Shown here: positions 60,457-64,000 of the stretch, piece after piece
Numbering within the stretch: the stretch's first letter is position 1
How the letters are laid out: the number at the start of each line of letters is the position of its first letter
DNA from: Woodsholea maritima DSM 17123
GTDB lineage: Bacteria; Pseudomonadota; Alphaproteobacteria; Caulobacterales; Maricaulaceae
Assembly: GCF_000382325.1 (NCBI RefSeq)
Contig: NZ_KB908057.1
Coordinates: 240,783-304,782 of the forward strand
Length of the DNA stretch: 64,000 nt
Direction: 5' to 3'
Notes under the pieces: model-generated
What the model was told of the DNA's origin: nothing
The model's input: the letters and a program-made list of their open reading frames with translations, nothing else
Database searches by the model: none
Made by a program: the position numbers and the translations under genes

Positions 60457-60462
60457 GGCCCT

Positions 60463-60544
60463 ACCAAAACCTGATCAGAATCGGTTCTTAATACCCTCTG
60501 ATCCGGTCGGACGCCCAGCCTGGCAGCCGTGCCAGGCTTTTTTT
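60463..60544 (+). ncRNA. Candidate ~80-nt small RNA or terminated leader before trcR
   Basis: The stretch between the promoter above and the terminator at 60517-60544 would give an RNA of about 82 bases. It has a first stem GATCAG/CTGATC (60473-60503) with a 19-base loop, then the terminator stem. No leader reading frame with a ribosome site is seen. It may be an independent small RNA, or a leader whose read-through feeds trcR. No known RNA family (SRP, tmRNA, 6S) is recognised. Confidence 0.5.
60517..60544 (+). terminator. Intrinsic terminator 24 bases before trcR
   Basis: AGCCTGGCA pairs perfectly with TGCCAGGCT around GCCG, followed by seven Ts. It is stronger than most gene-end terminators in the window, yet lies just before a gene start. 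Confidence 0.9.
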
Positions 60545-60567
60545 ATATGTGTTGAGGAGCATAGGCC

Positions 60568-61266
60568 ATGGCCGATATTTTGATGCCGAAGGCAACAGCT
60601 GTCTGGCTGGTGGACAATACCGCCCTGTCATTCGACCAGATTGCCGAATTCTGCGGGCTTCACCCGTTGGAAGTCAAAGGGATTGCGGACGGAGATGTGG
60701 CTGGCGGTGTACGCGGCGCGGACCCGATTTCTAACGGCCAGCTGAGCCGGGATGAGATTGCGCGCGCCGAAGCAAGCTCGACCTATCGTATGAAGGCCGT
60801 CAAGCCAAAATACGCAGAATTGCAAGAAACTCAAAAGCGTAAAGGCCCGCGCTATACGCCTTTGTCGCGCCGTCAGAACCGCCCAGATGCCATAGCCTGG
60901 CTGGTGCGTAATCACCCTGAATTGTCTGAAGGCCAGATTTCCAAGCTGATCGGGACCACTAAGTCCACAATCGAAGCGGTGCGCGATCGTACCCACTGGA
61001 ACTCGCCCAATATCAAGCCGACCGATCCGGTCTCTTTGGGGCTGTGCTCTCAGATCGAACTGGATGAGCAGGTCAAGAAAGCCTCTGCGCGCCGGGCGCA
61101 GATGGAAAAAGACGGTCAGGTTGAGAAGGCCGAAGACATGCTCAAGCCGGTTGAGGAGACCGTCGTGTCGAGCCCAACCACTTTGGATGAGCTGTTCGGT
61201 CAGCCCAGCGGGCAAAAAACTGCCAAGCCCAGCTATGATGATGACGATGAGGATGACCGCTATTAA
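60568..61266 (+). CDS. trcR: DUF1013 protein, cell-cycle transcription regulator TrcR
   Basis: A 232-residue cytoplasmic protein of the DUF1013 family, named TrcR after its role as a cell-cycle regulator in alphaproteobacteria. The N-terminal part PKATAVWLVDNTALSFDQIAEFCGLHPLEV looks like a helix-turn-helix, and a second one (RQNRPDAIAWLVRNHPELSEGQISKLIGTTKSTIEAVRD) follows at ~115-150. The C-terminus is acidic (DDDDEDDRY). GAGGAG stands ten bases before the ATG. A strong terminator lies just upstream, so its own expression depends on read-through or on a promoter within 24 bases. Confidence 0.88.
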   Translation: MADILMPKATAVWLVDNTALSFDQIAEFCGLHPLEVKGIADGDVAGGVRGADPISNGQLSRDEIARAEASSTYRMKAVKPKYAELQETQKRKGPRYTPLSRRQNRPDAIAWLVRNHPELSEGQISKLIGTTKSTIEAVRDRTHWNSPNIKPTDPVSLGLCSQIELDEQVKKASARRAQMEKDGQVEKAEDMLKPVEETVVSSPTTLDELFGQPSGQKTAKPSYDDDDEDDRY

Positions 61267-61295
61267 GCGATGTCAACGCCTTATAGGTATTGAAA

Positions 61296-61328
61296 GTAAA
61301 AAGCCCGGATCAAGGATCCGGGCTTTTG
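61296..61328. terminator. Bidirectional terminator between trcR and SDR gene
   Basis: AGCCCGGATC pairs with GATCCGGGCT around AAG, flanked by AAAAA and TTTTG. Confidence 0.9.
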
Positions 61329-61329
61329 T

Positions 61330-62154
61330 TTAATTGGTGCCCGGTTCATCCGGGCTGGGTGTGGTGTAATTGAGGGCCATACGCCCGCCATCGGCATAGA
61401 TGCATTCGCCGGTGATATAGCTGGCTTCGCGTCCGGCCAGGAACCAGGCGATGGAGGCGATTTCATCGGGATCGCCTAAACGGCCCAGCGGCGTGCGCGA
61501 CATGATCTTGGCCATCGCCGATTTATCATCCAGCACGGCGCGTAAGATATCGGTATTGATCGAGCCTGGCCCGATGGCATTCACCCGCACCCCATAGGGA
61601 GCCATGGACAGCGCCATGGCCTTGGTCATCTGATTGAGCGCGCCTTTGGAGGCCGAATAGGCGAGCTGATTAGGGATCGACATCACGGCATTGACCGAAG
61701 ACATATTGATGATGGCATAGCGTTTGCGCGCATCATCGGGGCGTTCTTCATCGGCCTCGATCTGCTCGACCATTTGCTTGGCGACCGCGCGGGCGACCAG
61801 GAAAGCCCCGCGCAAGTTTACGCCCATCACCTTGTCAAAATCCGCGATGTCCAAGTTCAAGATATCGCCCGAGGCAATGACGGCGGCATTATTGATCAAG
61901 ATATCGACCCGGCCAAAGGCTGAGCGCGTTTCGGCCATCAGATTATTGACCGCCAGCTTGTCAGAGACATCGCAATCGACAAACAAGGCCCGCTCGCGGC
62001 TGCCGCCCAGATCGTGGGCCAGGGTTTCACCCGCCTCGCTATCAATATCAGCAATGACGACTTTCAGGCCCTCTTCGATGAAGCGCCGTGCGCAGGCCGC
62101 ACCAATGCCTTTGGCTCCACCGGTAACGATAGCGACGCGATCAGAAGCTGCCAT
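61330..62154 (-). CDS. Short-chain dehydrogenase/reductase
   Basis: A 274-residue classical SDR. NAD(P) loop VTGGAKGIGAACARR, NNAA motif (ILINNAAVIASG), catalytic Ser in NMSSVNAVMS and YSASK. Asp at the end of the second strand (VVIADIDSE) favours NAD over NADP. The substrate is not clear; the closest styles are glucose/ribitol-type and beta-hydroxy dehydrogenases. The ATG at 62154 is preferred to 62202 since AAGGA precedes it and the NAD loop then follows at a normal distance. Confidence 0.9.
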   Translation of the reverse strand: MAASDRVAIVTGGAKGIGAACARRFIEEGLKVVIADIDSEAGETLAHDLGGSRERALFVDCDVSDKLAVNNLMAETRSAFGRVDILINNAAVIASGDILNLDIADFDKVMGVNLRGAFLVARAVAKQMVEQIEADEERPDDARKRYAIINMSSVNAVMSIPNQLAYSASKGALNQMTKAMALSMAPYGVRVNAIGPGSINTDILRAVLDDKSAMAKIMSRTPLGRLGDPDEIASIAWFLAGREASYITGECIYADGGRMALNYTTPSPDEPGTN

Positions 62155-62238
62155 GGAGTATGATCCTTTAACGCGAGGGGAGGAGGTGCCCAGGGGTCTC
62201 ACAGACCCGAAGCGGCGAGGATGAGCGTTTTATCCGTC

Positions 62239-62271
62239 AAAAACAAGGGCTCGTCGAAGCGAGCCCTTGTA
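62239..62271 (-). terminator. Terminator after the TPR gene
   Basis: On the minus strand ACAAGGGCTCG pairs with CGAGCCCTTGT around a short loop, followed by TTTTTGACGG. Confidence 0.88.
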
Positions 62272-62297
62272 TAGATATCCCTTGTCCGCCGTCAAGC

Positions 62298-63161
62298 TTA
62301 GAGGCCTTGGATCCGGCGATAGTCTTGCGAGATTTGAAGATCCTCTGGATCGGCTTCATAAGCCCGCGCATAGAGTTGGTGGGCTTCTTCGGTGCGCCCG
62401 ATTTGTTCTAAGGCCGCCGCTTTGGAGTGAATAATAGCCGCTGACTGCGGATCGGCATCCAGCGCCGCATCGCAGATGGACAGCCCCTCAGAGGCGCGTT
62501 GATCCTTCACTAGGGCCCAGCACAGCGCATTCAGGCTGTCGGCGGCATCGGGCTCAATCGCGACGGCTTCTTGGGCGTCAGTGACGGCGCGCCCGGTCAG
62601 GCCCGCCTCAATCAGGGCGGCGGAGCGACCAATCCAGCCGGGCGCGTAATTCGGCTCCAAGCGCACAGCCTGATCAAAGGCGGCCACGGCTTCAGGGCCC
62701 TCTTCCAGCTCCAGATGGGCAGAGCCCAGCATCAAATACAGGAAGGCATCATGGGGCACTTGGCGCGCGGCGATTTGCAAATCGCCCAGCGCATCTTCAT
62801 AGCGGCCCAATTGCATATAGGCCGCGCCGCGATTGCGCCGCACCAGCACATTCTCGCTATTGCCATCATGATCGGCGATCAAGGCCAGAACCTGATTATA
62901 AGCCATAAGCGCGTCTTGGGCATCACCCTTGACCAGATAGGCCGCGCCCAGGCGCGCGCGCAGCTCGGCTTCCTGCGTCCATTCATATTGGCGCTGGGTC
63001 AAGCAGGCGCGAAAAGCGGCAATCGCACCTTCGGCCTCTTCTTGCGACAAAGCCTCATAGCCTTGCGGGCACAGCTGGGCGCGGGTCTCAGCATTTTGCG
63101 CCCAGCCGGGGGCGGTTATCACAGCGCAGGCGAGGCCGAGCGCCGCTAAAAAACGTAACAT
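62298..63161 (-). CDS. Exported TPR protein
   Basis: A 287-residue protein with a signal peptide (MLRFLAALGLACAVITAPGWAQ) and about six TPRs from residue ~30 to the end, for example ARLGAAYLVKGDAQDALMAYNQVL, RNRGAAYMQLGRYEDALGDLQIA and MLGSAHLELEEGPEAVAAFDQAV. It is a periplasmic scaffold of unknown partner. GGAGGGGG seven bases upstream of the ATG at 63161 settles the start; a longer frame (63230) has no signal at its front. Confidence 0.88.
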   Translation of the reverse strand: MLRFLAALGLACAVITAPGWAQNAETRAQLCPQGYEALSQEEAEGAIAAFRACLTQRQYEWTQEAELRARLGAAYLVKGDAQDALMAYNQVLALIADHDGNSENVLVRRNRGAAYMQLGRYEDALGDLQIAARQVPHDAFLYLMLGSAHLELEEGPEAVAAFDQAVRLEPNYAPGWIGRSAALIEAGLTGRAVTDAQEAVAIEPDAADSLNALCWALVKDQRASEGLSICDAALDADPQSAAIIHSKAAALEQIGRTEEAHQLYARAYEADPEDLQISQDYRRIQGL

Positions 63162-63335
63162 AAGCACCCCCTCCTTCGAGGGTTTAAAGTTATTCAGGCA
63201 TAAGGTGGTATGAGATGGCGAAAAACTCAATGGGGATTTGATAAAAGGGTGTCAAAACTGTCATCAAACCTTTGTGTGGAGGGCGTGCCACTCGCAAAAC
63301 CGTCTTATATGCCCCTCTATAACGCATGAGGCATT

Positions 63336-63365
63336 AAAAAAGGGGCCATCTGATGACAGCCCCTC
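63336..63365 (-). terminator. Terminator after the DUF465 gene
   Basis: On the minus strand AGGGGC pairs with GCCCCT around a 12-base loop, followed by TTTTTT. Confidence 0.75.
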
Positions 63366-63397
63366 GTTGATTTTATGATGCTTGGTGGGAAGGATCG

Positions 63398-63568
63398 TCA
63401 GGCGCGATGTCGCAGAGCCTCGATCTCTTCCTTAATTCGCAATTTCTGTTTTTTGAGCTTCGAGAGTTGAAGGGTATCGGCAGCGGGGTGTTTGAGTTCT
63501 TCTGAGATCGCGGTTTCCAGACGGGCGTGCTTGGCATCGAGTTCACGAATACGCGCTTCAGCAGGCAT
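63398..63568 (-). CDS. DUF465 (YdcH-like) small protein
   Basis: A 56-residue helical protein: MPAEARIRELDAKHARLETAISEELKHP, then LQLSKLKKQKLRIKEEIEALRH. This is the DUF465/YdcH pattern, a short antiparallel coiled coil. Function is unknown. The ATG at 63568 follows GGGAG and gives the usual length; the longer frame to 63631 is not needed. It is divergent from ubiX. Confidence 0.88.
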   Translation of the reverse strand: MPAEARIRELDAKHARLETAISEELKHPAADTLQLSKLKKQKLRIKEEIEALRHRA

Positions 63569-63661
63569 GTAATTCTCCCTTACTGCTATAACGACTACCT
63601 CATTGAACCATCCTATATAGGAATGGATCAACTCACTTTTAATGGCAAAGGTGTCCGAATT

Positions 63662-64000
63662 ATGAAAGAAGCGCAGCGTTTGATCATTGGGGTGTCCGGG
63701 GCGTCGGGGGTGGTCTATGGCCTACGCGCATTCGAGGCGCTGCGCGAAATTGGTGTGGAAACTCATGGGGTTGTTTCAAAGGCGGCGGAGATGACCCTGC
63801 GCTATGAGACCGGTCATTCACCCAGTGAATTTAGCAAGTATGCGGATTATTTATATAAAATGCCCGATGTGGGGGCGCCTATCGCATCGGGCTCATTTAA
63901 AACCCTCGGTATGCTGATTGCTCCATGTTCCGTACGCACCATGTCCGAGATCGCCAGCGGTGTGACGTCCTCCCTGCTGACGCGTGCAGCAGATGTGGTG
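63662..64000 (+). CDS. ubiX: Flavin prenyltransferase UbiX, 3'-truncated by window
   Basis: UbiX prenylates FMN to make the cofactor of the decarboxylase UbiD in ubiquinone synthesis. The first 113 residues are in the window: LIIGVSGASGVVYGLRAFEAL (FMN-binding start), IASGSFKTLGMLIAPCSVRTMSEIASG (the conserved APCSVRT-type block), and the frame is still open at the edge. The ATG at 63662 begins directly before the family's first strand. In other alphaproteobacteria DUF465 and ubiX also neighbour each other. Confidence 0.93.
   Translation, partial: MKEAQRLIIGVSGASGVVYGLRAFEALREIGVETHGVVSKAAEMTLRYETGHSPSEFSKYADYLYKMPDVGAPIASGSFKTLGMLIAPCSVRTMSEIASGVTSSLLTRAADVV

Noticed and set aside
60455-60540. 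Leader peptide frame ahead of trcR
   Set aside because: The ATG overlaps the -10 element, there is no ribosome site and no run of one amino acid.

Overview
The window is one contiguous stretch of an alphaproteobacterial chromosome. The clearest taxonomic marks are the order rpmE - rcdA (DUF1465) - DUF1192 - quinone oxidoreductase - trcR (DUF1013), the cbb3 oxidase cluster ccoNOQP-GHIS, and a homoserine/threonine operon beside an ubiX end. Gene styles (TTG/GTG starts, many 4-bp ATGA overlaps, TonB-free Gram-negative lipoproteins) fit a Caulobacterales/Maricaulales-like bacterium, but the genus cannot be fixed from the sequence alone. I saw no rRNA, tRNA, CRISPR array, transposase or prophage. 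Genes are almost all intact; only the first (pbpC) and last (ubiX) are cut by the window edges.

Layout. 1-2252: end of pbpC and a small SRPBCC protein. 2262-5142 (minus): cobT-cobS-cobC-cobU, the nucleotide-loop end of cobalamin synthesis, behind a leader with three hairpins, the last one terminator-like. 5363-10863: an accessory signalling locus, made of a perfect CRP-type operator, a membrane TIR-repeat protein, an unknown 213-aa protein, a TRAFs-binding/SLOG-like/nucleotide-cyclase fusion, a convergent CRP-family regulator and a STAS-like protein. 11023-15862: peptide-binding lipoprotein, FemAB-like transferase, chemoreceptor. 16041-23982: complete cbb3 oxidase structural and assembly operons. 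23979-29226 (minus): DUF2189 protein and thrC-thrB-thrA with a textbook leader-peptide attenuator. 29665-31171: a second attenuator-controlled pair, an ACT-like protein and a LeuA-like protein lacking key catalytic residues. 31172-31905: an island of REP-like palindromes. 31906-42584: glutamine cyclotransferase, a Rickettsia-type ValRS, an M16 peptidase lipoprotein, a two-domain FKBP isomerase, argE and a Tat-exported GH109-like protein. 42645-47506: UDP-sulfoquinovose synthase and the glycolytic genes gap, pgk, fba. 47566-51002 (minus): four secreted proteins carrying six copies of one cysteine-paired domain. 51324-54624: thiE, Sel1 repeats, efp, suhB. 54927-57846: ORF6N protein and an ExbB/OmpA motor pair. 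57979-61266: rpmE and cell-cycle genes, with a probable 80-nt RNA ahead of trcR. 61330-64000: SDR, TPR, DUF465 and the start of ubiX.

The most interesting region is 5.36-10.9 kb. It encodes a possible producer (cyclase), a possible sensor (CRP-like protein with a cyclic-nucleotide phosphate-binding motif) and a consensus operator for such a sensor directly ahead of the TIR gene, so the locus could be a self-contained cyclic-nucleotide circuit controlling a TIR effector. Second in interest are the RNA-based controls: two attenuators back to back at 29.0-29.9 kb, each with the antiterminator strand inside the leader reading frame, a structured leader before cobT, and a promoter-to-terminator unit of about 80 nt before trcR.
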